From contig DUTT01000017.1 of the NCBI GenBank assembly GCA_012841925.1, forward strand, positions 1-64,000: a DNA stretch of 64,000 bases, read 5' to 3'. The notes beneath the pieces are model-generated. The model had not been told where the DNA came from, made no database searches, and saw only the letters and a program-made list of their open reading frames with translations. Numbering within the stretch: the first letter of the stretch is position 1; each line of letters starts with the position of its first letter. The DNA comes from Clostridiales bacterium. Its GTDB lineage: Bacteria > Bacillota > Clostridia > Peptostreptococcales > Anaerovoracaceae. This document shows, one piece after another, positions 1 to 8,777 of the stretch. The position numbers were made by a program, and so were the translations under genes.

Positions 1-602
1 GCAAAAAACGCCTTACCACCTGCTGCATGGATGATGCGAATCGCTTCTTCCGCGTTTATCTTTTCTTTTCGGATGGCCCGGACCGACGGGTCGCCCATTA
101 AATGCCCGGATGAAAACGCTTCCTCAATGCTGGCTGCATACCCTTTCCGCACGAGTGCTGCCGCAAACGATCGCCTCCCGACAAAGCCGCCTCGCGAATC
201 TTCTTGCAGGTCGCTGCTCGAGAGGTCGATGTCTTTTTTGCGGAAAACGCGGCGCAGCTTTTCGTTGCGTTTCGCCCGGTTGTTCAGCATCTCCCGCATC
301 TTACCCGTGAGCGTCGTGCTGTCCAGGTCAATGCCGTAGCCCAGCACGTGAATCGTATGCGCTTCTTCCACTCCGAAAGCTTCTCCGCCGATCCATTCGG
401 CGGAGAATTCGATGCCCGGGATGACGCGGATGTCGAGTCCGGCACCCGCGTCGATCGCCGCCTGCACGCCGTCGATCCCGTCGTGGTCCGTTACGGCGAT
501 CGTCCGCAGTCCGCTGCGGGAAGCCCGGGTCACAAGCGCTTCCGGACTCTCGAGCCCGTCGCTGTAGTTCGTGTGCAGATGCAGATCGATATCAATCTTC
601 AA
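1..602 (-). CDS. PHP-domain metal-dependent phosphoesterase (3' end beyond window)
   Basis: The first residues after the start read KIDIDLHLHTNYSDG, the metal-binding HxH motif of PHP domains, followed by a TDHDGIDG motif. Further on, INAEEAIRIIHAAGGKAFFA matches the middle of the YciV/TrpH-type PHP phosphoesterases, which act on nucleotide bisphosphates or RNA ends. No ATG fits. A TTG at 602, with GGAG nine bases upstream, is the likely start and overlaps the end of the DJ-1 gene by 11 bp, so the two are probably translationally coupled. The gene runs off the left edge, so about 200 codons are visible. The exact substrate cannot be told from sequence. It is the last visible gene of an addA-DJ-1-PHP transcription unit. 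Confidence 0.82.
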   Translation of the reverse strand, partial: MKIDIDLHLHTNYSDGLESPEALVTRASRSGLRTIAVTDHDGIDGVQAAIDAGAGLDIRVIPGIEFSAEWIGGEAFGVEEAHTIHVLGYGIDLDSTTLTGKMREMLNNRAKRNEKLRRVFRKKDIDLSSSDLQEDSRGGFVGRRSFAAALVRKGYAASIEEAFSSGHLMGDPSVRAIRKEKINAEEAIRIIHAAGGKAFF

Positions 603-1137
603 CGAGCATGTCTCCTTTGATCTTTTTGCTCAGCGCTGCGTCGGTCAACGCTTCCAGAATCGCAAAAGCAAACGGCATGGCTGTCGCAGGTCCCTGGGAT
701 GTGATGAGATTTCCATCGATGCACACGCGGTCTGCACAAGCGGTCGCGTCGCCGAGCTCGGGCTCCATGCCCGGATGGATGGTGGCCGTGCGGCCCGTCA
801 GAATACCGGCACCGGCCAGCACCATCGGCGCTGCACATATGGCGCAAATCGTCGTCCCTTTTGCATTTTCGTCTCGCAACCGCTGCAGGAGCTCTTTGCT
901 CGCGAGCAGGTTCGTTGAGCCCGGCATGCCGCCCGGGAGGATCAACGCCTGTGCGTCAATGCTCTGACTTTCTTCGAACATCGTGTCGCAGACGACCGGC
1001 ACGCCGTGCGCACCTGTCACCGTCGGCGAATCGCCCATGCTCACGGTTTTGACATCGAGTCCGCCCCTCCGCAGCACATCGATCGGCGTGAGCGCTTCAA
1101 TTTCTTCGAATCCTTCTGCCAGATACACCAATACCAT
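592..1137 (-). CDS. DJ-1/PfpI (YajL/ThiJ-type) family protein
   Basis: The 181-residue product has the DJ-1/PfpI fold signature. LAEGFEEIEALTPIDVLRR near the N-terminus is the DJ-1 strand-helix, ALILPGGMPGS follows, and AICAAPMVLA carries the nucleophile-elbow cysteine. Close relatives are described as protein or nucleotide deglycases, chaperones or stress proteins; activity here is not predictable. The open frame extends 13 codons upstream, but the ATG at 1137 is the real start because AAAGGAG sits eight bases before it. It follows addA by 25 bp and overlaps the PHP gene, so it is probably cotranscribed with both. Confidence 0.88.
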   Translation of the reverse strand: MVLVYLAEGFEEIEALTPIDVLRRGGLDVKTVSMGDSPTVTGAHGVPVVCDTMFEESQSIDAQALILPGGMPGSTNLLASKELLQRLRDENAKGTTICAICAAPMVLAGAGILTGRTATIHPGMEPELGDATACADRVCIDGNLITSQGPATAMPFAFAILEALTDAALSKKIKGDMLVED

Positions 1138-1162
1138 ATCGGTCTCCTTTCGTATATGAACA

Positions 1163-4100
1163 TTAGCTGATATCAAATTTTACAGAAAAATAATCCTCTG
1201 CCGTAATCGAATATAAAACGGCTTCACTCACCGGAACGCCTGTGATGCCTTCCAGCGCTTCCTTGTAGAGGCGCATCTGCACTTCGTAGGTGCGCGCCAG
1301 CTTTTCGCGCGCTCCCCTCCATCCATACCGGTCCATCGCATGGCTCTTATAATCTACGAGCACCCAATGGTCTCCTTCACGGAAGTAGCAGTCGATCGTC
1401 CCCTGAACGAGCCTGCGGCTGTCCCGAAATTCCGTTTCCATCACGAACGGCGCTTCGCGGTGCACATCACCGGCGGCTAAAATTCGCCGGCCGATGCCGG
1501 AGCGAAAAAAAGCGGCGACTTTTTCCGGATTGACAGCTGCGGCTTCTTCATCTCTAAGCAGACGCCGGTCGACCAGCCCGGCTACAAACGCCGCAACCTC
1601 TCCGGCGTTTTCGTAGCGCGCCGAGAGGGGAATTCTTTCCAGAATATCGTGATACGCCGTGCCGCGCTCCGCAGCGGTCAACTGCCGCTTAGCAGACATA
1701 AACTGCGGCATGGTGAGCACAAACGGTCCGCTCTCTGAACGGCCTTCCCAGCCTTCATCCTGCCCGTCTGCCGACAGTCGCACGCCCGGTCGAATCGATT
1801 CAGCCGCCAGGGCAGCCATCTGCGTCACCGTCAACTTAACAGATTCCTGCGGCGCATCCGCAACGAAGCAGGTGCCGAACACGTCGTGCAGCCACACGCC
1901 ATCCGGGGTATCCAGCAAATGCACCTCCGGGTCGAAGCCCTGCTCGAGCTTCAAGCGCAGCTCTCCCCGGATGTCGCGCTCCTCTGCGCGCGCCATCGAC
2001 AGGCTACCCTTATCGACGGCGATGATTTCAATAATTCCTCTGAGAACAGGAACGATCATCTCCAGATAGCTGCCGGCGCTTTCCACATCGCCCGGAATCG
2101 CCGCATCCGCACGCCGCAAAACAGCATCCGCGCTCCTGGCCGTTGCCAGGAGAATCAGCCGGTCCATCGGCCGCGTCATCGCCACGTAAAGCACGCGAAT
2201 TGATTCGGCCAGCTCTTCTTCGCGCAGGCGGTCGTTGATCATCTGGAATGCGAGGGAGTCTGTGTACGTTCCCTTCCGGTCGTCGACGAGGCGAAACCCG
2301 ATGCCGAGCTCTCTGTGATGAACAGCCGGAGGCGCAGCCTTGGTGTACGTCAGCCTTTTGCCGAGTCCTGCGAGCAGCACAAACGGAAATTCGAGCCCTT
2401 TGCTCTTGTGGATCGTCATGATGCGGACTGCATCTGTCCCCTCGGCCAGCAGTCCGGCCTGGCCGACGTCCGCCCGGCTCTTCCGGTCTGCCAGAAATTC
2501 CGCATGGCGTATGAACTCCTGCAGTCCGCCGTGGTTCTGCGCTTCAAAGGCTTCGGCTTTATCGATGAGTGCACGGAGGTTCGCATGACGCTGGGCACCG
2601 CCGGGAATGGCACGGGCAAAGATCTGATACCGGGTATCGTTCATCAGTTCAGCGAGAAAGTCGCCGAGAGGGCAGTGCCTCACTTTGTCGTGCCACGTCG
2701 AAAGTCTGCTTAGAAATCCGGCACACCGGTCTTTCAGATCTCCCCAGGGACCGGATTCGGCATATAGAGTAAACGCTTCATTGTACGGGCAGGAACGCAG
2801 GCCGGCCTCCGATGCAAAAATGCGGATCGCCGCTAAATCGTCAGCCGAAAAGCCGAACACCGGCGAGCGCAACACACTCAGGAGCGGGATGTCCTGCTTT
2901 CGGTTGTCGATGAGCCGCAGCAGATTGATGAATACCTGAATTTCAACCGTGTTGAAGTATCCTTCGCCGCGCTCAAACACCACGGGTATACCCGCATCGA
3001 TAAATGTGCGGTAGAATATTTCTCCGTTTCCTCTCACAGCGCGCATCAACACCGCCATGTCACGAAACTGGAGCGGGCGTTCACAGCCGCGCTTGTCGTC
3101 GTAGATCGTGCGGCCGACGTGCTCTTTTATCAGGGTGACCGCCTGCAGCGCCTCGAGTTCCGTCGCTTTGAGATCGGCGATTTCTTCGTCGACCTCGAAG
3201 TCGCTGTCTTCGGTTCCGACGATGTAAAGCACCGGTTTTTCATCGCAGGGCCCTTCGTACGGACTGCCTTTGACGAGCGCCGCATCCTCGTCGTACTCCA
3301 TGCCGGTGCTCTCCGGATACATGAGCACGGAAAACAAATCGTTGACCGCATCGATGATGTTTTGCTTGGAGCGGAAATTACTGTTCAGATCCACCACGCT
3401 GCTGTCGCGTTTTTCTCCGCTGCGGTACGAGCGGTATTTTTCTATGAACAGCTCGGGCTCCGCCAGGCGGAATTTGTAGATGCTCTGCTTGACGTCTCCG
3501 ACCATAAACACGTTGTCTGCCCGGCAGATTTTCTGGATCAGCGCTTCCTGCACGCCGTTGCTGTCCTGATACTCGTCGATAAAAATATAGCGGAACCGCT
3601 CGCGGTACTCCTTTTGAACCTCGGGATCGTCGAGAATCTGCAGTGCAAAGCGCTCGATGTCGGAAAAATCGAGCAGATCTTTCTTCTCTTTCTTTTCGGC
3701 ATAGATGCCGTCGAACTCGCGAACGAGTTCGCACAGCGTACGCACATCGGAGCGCATCGTTTCGTATTCTTTGGCGACCGCTTCCGCGTGCTCGCGGTCC
3801 AGAAGATCGGTCAGGTTTTTAACCCGTTTTTTTGCGGCATCCCGCAGCGCCGTGATCTGCGACTTCAGCTCGTCGCTGTAATAGGGTTTTTCCGCAGCGA
3901 CCGTGCGCATCTGCGCATAGGCAGGCCGCTGCTCCAGTGCGCGGCGCAGGGCAAACACATCCCCTGAATCCGCCGTTTCTTTCAGTGCTCGAAATACCTC
4001 TGTATCGACTTCGTTTTTTGACGCCAGGCCTGCCAGCGCAGGCAGCCCGTCAGCGCCGCATACGGAACGGAGCACCTCCGTCGTCTTTTCGAAATAAGCG

Positions 4101-4777
4101 ACGATCCAGCCGAGTTCCCGCCTCGCGCGCTTCGAAAGATGTGCCCCGATCGGGTCGTCTACATCGAAATCCGCCCGCTCCATCCGTCGAAGCTGGGTCT
4201 CCATCCAGACGTCCGGATCCGGAAGGCTCTGCAGAAAGCGGTGCAGCGAATCAATCATATCGCGCACATTTCGGTCGCTCTTGACCGTAGCGTAGCGATT
4301 TAAAAAAGAGAGGAAATCCGGATCGCCCTGCTCGAATTTCTTTTCCAGCAGTTCGTCCATGGATTCGGCCTGCATCATGCTCTGCCTGGTTTCGTCGCAG
4401 AGCGAAAGGCCCGGCGATTTGCCGATGATGTGATAATAGCGGCGCACGACCTCGTAGGCAAACGCATGGAATGTACTGATGTTCGCCGTACCGATGGCCG
4501 TCAGCTGCCTGCGAAGATGCTGCAGCCTCTCCGAGTTGTCCTGAGACAGGATGAGTTCGCCGGTGAGACTCTTAAAAATCTTTTCCTTCATTTCGGAGGC
4601 AGCGGCATTTGTAAACGTAACGACGAGCAGTTCGTCGACGCCGACATCCTGCTCCAGTATCAATCGCTTAACGCGCTCCACGAGCACTGCGGTTTTTCCC
4701 GAACCGGCCGCAGCCGAAACGAGCAGATTGTTGCCGTCACGCTCTATGGCGGTACGCTGTCGATCGGTCCACTGCAT
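1163..4777 (-). CDS. addA: ATP-dependent helicase/nuclease AddA
   Basis: The 1204-residue protein is a UvrD-type superfamily 1 helicase fused to a RecB-family nuclease, the A subunit of the AddAB double-strand-break resection machine. Walker A AAGSGKT is at residues 23-29, FIDEYQDSN (motif II) near residue 400, and the helicase motifs MTIHKSKGLEF and VLYVAMTRP follow. The C-terminal nuclease shows GTIDCYF and LVDYKSH, with the catalytic Asp and Lys. Length fits AddA (about 1200). The partner addB, normally immediately upstream, is absent: the upstream gene is gpmI on the other strand. AddB may be elsewhere. A TATAAT -10 lies at 4800-4805. Confidence 0.97.
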   Translation of the reverse strand: MQWTDRQRTAIERDGNNLLVSAAAGSGKTAVLVERVKRLILEQDVGVDELLVVTFTNAAASEMKEKIFKSLTGELILSQDNSERLQHLRRQLTAIGTANISTFHAFAYEVVRRYYHIIGKSPGLSLCDETRQSMMQAESMDELLEKKFEQGDPDFLSFLNRYATVKSDRNVRDMIDSLHRFLQSLPDPDVWMETQLRRMERADFDVDDPIGAHLSKRARRELGWIVAYFEKTTEVLRSVCGADGLPALAGLASKNEVDTEVFRALKETADSGDVFALRRALEQRPAYAQMRTVAAEKPYYSDELKSQITALRDAAKKRVKNLTDLLDREHAEAVAKEYETMRSDVRTLCELVREFDGIYAEKKEKKDLLDFSDIERFALQILDDPEVQKEYRERFRYIFIDEYQDSNGVQEALIQKICRADNVFMVGDVKQSIYKFRLAEPELFIEKYRSYRSGEKRDSSVVDLNSNFRSKQNIIDAVNDLFSVLMYPESTGMEYDEDAALVKGSPYEGPCDEKPVLYIVGTEDSDFEVDEEIADLKATELEALQAVTLIKEHVGRTIYDDKRGCERPLQFRDMAVLMRAVRGNGEIFYRTFIDAGIPVVFERGEGYFNTVEIQVFINLLRLIDNRKQDIPLLSVLRSPVFGFSADDLAAIRIFASEAGLRSCPYNEAFTLYAESGPWGDLKDRCAGFLSRLSTWHDKVRHCPLGDFLAELMNDTRYQIFARAIPGGAQRHANLRALIDKAEAFEAQNHGGLQEFIRHAEFLADRKSRADVGQAGLLAEGTDAVRIMTIHKSKGLEFPFVLLAGLGKRLTYTKAAPPAVHHRELGIGFRLVDDRKGTYTDSLAFQMINDRLREEELAESIRVLYVAMTRPMDRLILLATARSADAVLRRADAAIPGDVESAGSYLEMIVPVLRGIIEIIAVDKGSLSMARAEERDIRGELRLKLEQGFDPEVHLLDTPDGVWLHDVFGTCFVADAPQESVKLTVTQMAALAAESIRPGVRLSADGQDEGWEGRSESGPFVLTMPQFMSAKRQLTAAERGTAYHDILERIPLSARYENAGEVAAFVAGLVDRRLLRDEEAAAVNPEKVAAFFRSGIGRRILAAGDVHREAPFVMETEFRDSRRLVQGTIDCYFREGDHWVLVDYKSHAMDRYGWRGAREKLARTYEVQMRLYKEALEGITGVPVSEAVLYSITAEDYFSVKFDIS

Positions 4778-4799
4778 GTCTCATTTCCTCCATTTATTC

Positions 4800-4832
4800 A
4801 TTATACACGATTGCCCGCATCTGTGGTATGAT
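4800..4832. promoter_or_regulatory. Divergent promoter region addA / gpmI
   Basis: For addA (minus strand) a perfect TATAAT -10 is at 4800-4805, about 20 bases before its AGGAG-type ribosome site. For gpmI (plus strand) an extended -10, TGG-TATGAT, is at 4824-4832, followed by a CGGAGGAA ribosome site. Neither has a convincing -35. Only 76 bp separate the two starts. Confidence 0.5.
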
Positions 4833-4853
4833 TAGGCGAAATCGGAGGAACGT

Positions 4854-6443
4854 ATGAAGCAGACAACCATGCTGATCATCATGGACGGCTACGGCATTTC
4901 GCCGCCGGGCCCGGGAAATGCGATCTCAATCGCAGGCACGCCCTCGCTGGCGCGCCTTGAATCTGCCTGGCCCTGTGCTGAACTCAGCGCATCCGGAAAA
5001 GCTGTCGGCCTTCCCGAGGGGCAGATGGGCAATTCGGAGGTCGGCCACCTGAACATGGGCGCCGGACGGATCGTCTGGCAGGACCTGACGAGGATCAGCG
5101 AAGAAATCCGAACCGGGGATTTTTTTCGGAATCCTGCGCTGCTGCAGGCGGTCGAACACGTGCGTTCAAACGATTCGACGCTCCACCTGATGGGTCTTTT
5201 GTCTGACGGAGGCGTGCACTCTCATACCGGGCACATTCTGGCGCTCCTGGAGCTGACCGCGCGTGCAGAGCTGCCCCGCGTATTCATCCACGCCCTGCTC
5301 GACGGGCGCGATGTGGGTCCGCAGACAGCCGGAACCTACCTCGCAGAAATGGAGCAGGCTCTCGCCGGCTATCCGCACGCAAAAATGGCCAGCCTCAGCG
5401 GCAGATACTATGCGATGGATCGCGACAACCGCTGGGACCGTGTCGAAAAAGCCTACCGTCTGTACACGGAAGGCGAGGGCGAACGGGCTGCCTCGGCCGA
5501 GGAACTGCTCAACGCTTCGTATAAGCGGGGCATCACCGACGAATTCGTGCTGCCCGGACTGGTGGTAAAAAAAGGCGAAGCGCTTCCGGTCGTGCAGGAC
5601 GGCGATGCGCTCGTATTCTTCAATTTCCGGCCGGATCGCGCCCGGGAAATTACGAGAGCGTTCGTCGATGAACAGTTCGAACACTTCGACCGCGGAAGGC
5701 CGATTGAGCGCCTGCACTACGTGTGCCTGACGGAGTACGATGCGACGATCGAAAACGTGTCGGTTGCCTATCCGCCTCTCCCCATGAAAAACACGCTGGG
5801 CGAATTCCTGTCGCATCTGGGAAAGAGCCAGCTGCGCATTGCAGAAACCGAAAAATATGCTCACGTTACGTTCTTCTTCAACGGCGGCATCGAGGAACCC
5901 GATCCCGGAGAAGACCGGATGTTGATTCCCTCCCCGACCGTTCCCACCTACGACCTGAAGCCGGAAATGAGCGCGTACGAAATCACTGCGGAAGCGGTGA
6001 ACCGAATCCGGACAGATGCATACGACCTCATCGTCTTAAACCTTGCGAACTGCGACATGGTCGGCCACACCGGCGTGCTGGAAGCAACCGTGACCGCCGT
6101 GCGGACGGTCGATGAGTGCGTCGGAGTCCTCGCTGAGGAACTGCTCCGGCGAGGCGGACGCGTCGTAATCACATCCGATCACGGCAACGCCGACCGCATG
6201 CTGACTCCTTCGGGAGAGCCTGTTACGGCGCACTCGACCGCACCGGTTCCGCTGATCGTCGCAGGCGCCGAAGGGATTGGCCTGGAACAGGGCGGCAGCC
6301 TGTGCGATGTGGCGCCCACGCTTTTGGAGCTTATGGAGCTGCCGGTTCCGCCGGAGATGACCGGACGTTCTCTTCTGAAGCGGCGCTCCGGGCCGCAGAC
6401 ATCCCCGCAACCCGACCCGATGCAAACGCCCACGTCAGGTTAA
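4854..6443 (+). CDS. gpmI: 2,3-bisphosphoglycerate-independent phosphoglycerate mutase
   Basis: Interconverts 3- and 2-phosphoglycerate in glycolysis. The 529-residue protein has the alkaline-phosphatase-superfamily metal motifs: IIMDGYG at the N-terminus, GQMGNSEVGHLNMG with the phosphorylated serine, LDGRDVGPQT, NFRPDRAREI, CDMVGHTG and ITSDHGNAD. The conserved protein ends near MTGRSLL; the last ~20 residues (Pro/Ser/Thr-rich) are extra and are encoded where the gene runs 113 bp into the convergent flavoprotein gene. It stands apart from the other lower-glycolysis genes (pgk-tpiA-eno at 40-43 kb). CGGAGGAACGT precedes the ATG. Confidence 0.97.
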   Translation: MKQTTMLIIMDGYGISPPGPGNAISIAGTPSLARLESAWPCAELSASGKAVGLPEGQMGNSEVGHLNMGAGRIVWQDLTRISEEIRTGDFFRNPALLQAVEHVRSNDSTLHLMGLLSDGGVHSHTGHILALLELTARAELPRVFIHALLDGRDVGPQTAGTYLAEMEQALAGYPHAKMASLSGRYYAMDRDNRWDRVEKAYRLYTEGEGERAASAEELLNASYKRGITDEFVLPGLVVKKGEALPVVQDGDALVFFNFRPDRAREITRAFVDEQFEHFDRGRPIERLHYVCLTEYDATIENVSVAYPPLPMKNTLGEFLSHLGKSQLRIAETEKYAHVTFFFNGGIEEPDPGEDRMLIPSPTVPTYDLKPEMSAYEITAEAVNRIRTDAYDLIVLNLANCDMVGHTGVLEATVTAVRTVDECVGVLAEELLRRGGRVVITSDHGNADRMLTPSGEPVTAHSTAPVPLIVAGAEGIGLEQGGSLCDVAPTLLELMELPVPPEMTGRSLLKRRSGPQTSPQPDPMQTPTSG

Positions 6444-7647
6444 AGCCTCCGCACGGTCCGTCTACATCGAGAATCTCCCCGGCAAAGTACAGGCCGGGGA
6501 TTTTTGTTGACTGCAGCGTCCCGGGATCCACTTCGCGAAGCAATACGCCTCCGGCTGTCACCTGCGCGTGCTTCCACGACTTTGTCCCGGCGACCCGACG
6601 CTCGTACCGCTTGCATTGCGCAACGAGGCGGTGCAGTTGTTCTTCTTCCAGCGACCCCGACCGGGCGACGAAATCGACGCCGGCCTCCGCCATGAGGTGA
6701 GCGGCCAGCTTCGCGGGAAGCAAGCCGTTGAGGAATATGCCTGCGGACCGCCCGTCGAGCTGCTGCTTTCGCTTCTTCAAAAACTTAAAAAGCTCTTCAT
6801 CTCCGTATTCAGGAAAGAAATCGAGCCGTACGGCATACGACCGGTTCGGAATAATTTCGTAGTAGCGGCTGATATTGAACGTGCAGATGCCCGAAATTCC
6901 GTCCGCGGTCAACTGGATTTCGCCTTCGTCGCGCGAGACCTCTTGCGCTTCGGCCGCTGAGAAGCGCCACAGGCTGACGGCTCCCCGCACCCGGACGCCC
7001 GCAAGCGCCGGATCGGGTGACTCCACGACAAGCTGCGTAAGTGCGGGGATGGGTTTTGCCAGGCGGTGTCCGAGCGAAGTCGCCATTTTGTAACCGTCGC
7101 CGGAGGATCCGTACTGAATGCCTGCCTTGCCTCCGGTCGCAAGGAGCACGCATCGCGTGCGATGCGTTTCGCCCGAATCGCTCTTGAGGATAAATCCGTC
7201 CGCAGTCTTCCGGCATTCGACGATCGTTGTTTGAGTGCGAAGCTCCACGCCCCGGGTGCGGATACAATCCGCCAACGCCTCGACAACGCTCTCCGCCTGG
7301 AGGGATCTCGGATACAACCGACCTTCCTCCAGGTGCACAGCCGTCACACCCAGCTCGTCAAACAGCGATTCCAGCGCAGCCGGAGGGCTTGCCTGCAGGA
7401 CAGGTACGACCCAGTCTTCGACAGATTCAGCACTCTCCCTGCTAAAATAGTGCGCTGCCTCCGCTCCGCGGTTCAGGAAGTTACAGCGCCCGTTGCCGGT
7501 CGCATACAACTTTTTCCCCGGACGGTCGTTTTTCTCCAGAAGGAGAATGCGTCTGCCCGGTACAATCTCCGAGGCAGCCACTGCTGCCATGAGCCCTGCC
7601 GCACCGGCTCCGATGATCGCTATATGGAAATCACGTGCTGTTCTCAT
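6331..7647 (-). CDS. BaiN/HI0933-family FAD-dependent oxidoreductase
   Basis: Flavoprotein of the HI0933/YhiN/BaiN family, about 438 residues. The N-terminus has the FAD dinucleotide-binding motif AIIGAGAAGLMAA, then LLEKNDRPGKKLYATGNGRCN, which is diagnostic for the family. The C-terminus has PGLYFAGEILDVDGPCGGFNL, the second FAD contact. BaiN is linked to bile-acid metabolism in one organism, but most family members have no proven substrate. The frame allows an ATG at 7653, but that codon lies inside the AAAGGA ribosome site, so 7647 (MRTARDF) is preferred. The last ~20 codons are non-conserved and overlap the gpmI tail on the other strand. Confidence 0.9.
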   Translation of the reverse strand: MRTARDFHIAIIGAGAAGLMAAVAASEIVPGRRILLLEKNDRPGKKLYATGNGRCNFLNRGAEAAHYFSRESAESVEDWVVPVLQASPPAALESLFDELGVTAVHLEEGRLYPRSLQAESVVEALADCIRTRGVELRTQTTIVECRKTADGFILKSDSGETHRTRCVLLATGGKAGIQYGSSGDGYKMATSLGHRLAKPIPALTQLVVESPDPALAGVRVRGAVSLWRFSAAEAQEVSRDEGEIQLTADGISGICTFNISRYYEIIPNRSYAVRLDFFPEYGDEELFKFLKKRKQQLDGRSAGIFLNGLLPAKLAAHLMAEAGVDFVARSGSLEEEQLHRLVAQCKRYERRVAGTKSWKHAQVTAGGVLLREVDPGTLQSTKIPGLYFAGEILDVDGPCGGFNLTWAFASGRVAGMSAARSAASEENVRSSPAEPAAP

Positions 7648-7735
7648 ATGCATCCTTTCTGTTCCCGCAACATAAGTTGACTATCATTTTTCTTTTGTTT
7701 ATAATGTGTCCGTGTCTTTTGGCACGGAGGTATTG

Positions 7736-8773
7736 ATGAGAATATTAACTGTTATGTCCGGCGTGATCATCTCGGCCACGGGTGCCTGGTGCCTTGCCTA
7801 TTATCGTAGCGCATTTTCCAGCATCGCATTTGTTTTGGCCATCGCCCTGATCCTGTCGGCTGTTTTTTTAATCGCCGCTTATATCGTATCCGGCAAGAAG
7901 CGTCTGCCCGAAACCGTGCTGGTTGAAGGGATGATTACACTGCTGTTCGGATTTGTAATTCTGAACAACGAAGTGCCCGACACTGCGCTCGTCATGTTTT
8001 TTGGCGCATGGCTGACGGCGGCCGGATCCATACGCTTTACGCAAAGCCTCGCTGTGAGCCGCATCGATCCCATCAACTGGGCAAAAGTATTGCCTCTGGC
8101 AATCCTGAGTACAGTTGCCGGCTTAATTATGCTGATGCACAGCCTCGTTTCGCAAGCCAATCAACTGACGCTCGTGGGCGGAGCGATGATGCTCAACGGC
8201 CTGTCGCAGCTCGTCTATTCCATGTATATGATTAAACCCGAAGCCGGGCCGCAAGCGGCGCAGGCGCGGGCGCGCGTGGAGGCAAAGCAGGCTGCTACAG
8301 AGGCCCGCAGACAGGAGCGCGATGAGCTTCGCCGCCTTACCCGCAGCGAGCGGGAAGCAAAACTGCGGGAAATCCGTATGGCTGCCGAAGCAGATGCTGC
8401 TGGCAAAAAGCGTCTCGCTAAACTGGAAAAAGAAAGAGAGCGCGCTGCGCGGGCAGCTCTGCTGGACCCGACGATCCAGCTCACCGAAGAAGAAATCGCC
8501 CTGATTGCAGACGGGGCGCCTCAAAATTCGATAGCAAAAACCCCCGTGATTCCAGCTCCTGCCGCACCTGAAGCACCGCCCGAAAAGCAGGACATCATCG
8601 ATATTCTGGATCAGAAAGTCGAAGTGCCGGAACCGTTTTCAGTTACACCGCTCGAACTGGAAGATCTATTCAACGGTGACGATTTGCGCGTCGCACGTCC
8701 CACAGCAGCCCCCGCAAAGCCGGAACGCGCTACAGAAGAGTTTTCGTGGACGTGGCCGCCAAAATCCGACTGA
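7736..8773 (+). CDS. HdeD/DUF308-like membrane protein with long charged C-terminal tail
   Basis: Six hydrophobic segments fill the first ~165 residues, arranged as in the HdeD/DUF308 family of small membrane proteins (acid-stress resistance in E. coli; unknown in Bacillota). Unlike typical ~180-residue HdeD proteins, this one continues for ~180 residues. First comes an Ala/Arg/Glu-rich stretch from about residue 175 to 255 that should form a long charged helix or coiled coil, then a Pro/Ala/Glu-rich acidic tail ending FSWTWPPKSD. The tail is presumably cytoplasmic. CGGAGG five bases before ATG 7736 sets the start, ten codons inside the longest frame. It is divergent from the flavoprotein gene and convergent with the M19 gene (4 bp apart). 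Confidence 0.7.
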   Translation: MRILTVMSGVIISATGAWCLAYYRSAFSSIAFVLAIALILSAVFLIAAYIVSGKKRLPETVLVEGMITLLFGFVILNNEVPDTALVMFFGAWLTAAGSIRFTQSLAVSRIDPINWAKVLPLAILSTVAGLIMLMHSLVSQANQLTLVGGAMMLNGLSQLVYSMYMIKPEAGPQAAQARARVEAKQAATEARRQERDELRRLTRSEREAKLREIRMAAEADAAGKKRLAKLEKERERAARAALLDPTIQLTEEEIALIADGAPQNSIAKTPVIPAPAAPEAPPEKQDIIDILDQKVEVPEPFSVTPLELEDLFNGDDLRVARPTAAPAKPERATEEFSWTWPPKSD

Positions 8774-8777
8774 GGCT

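Noticed and set aside
7700..7740. Possible sigma-54 promoter (TTTTGGCACGGAGGTATTGA) before the HdeD-like gene
   Set aside because: The TGGCAC is present but the -12 GC is absent (TTGA) and the GGAGG inside it is the ribosome site; spacing to the ATG leaves no leader.
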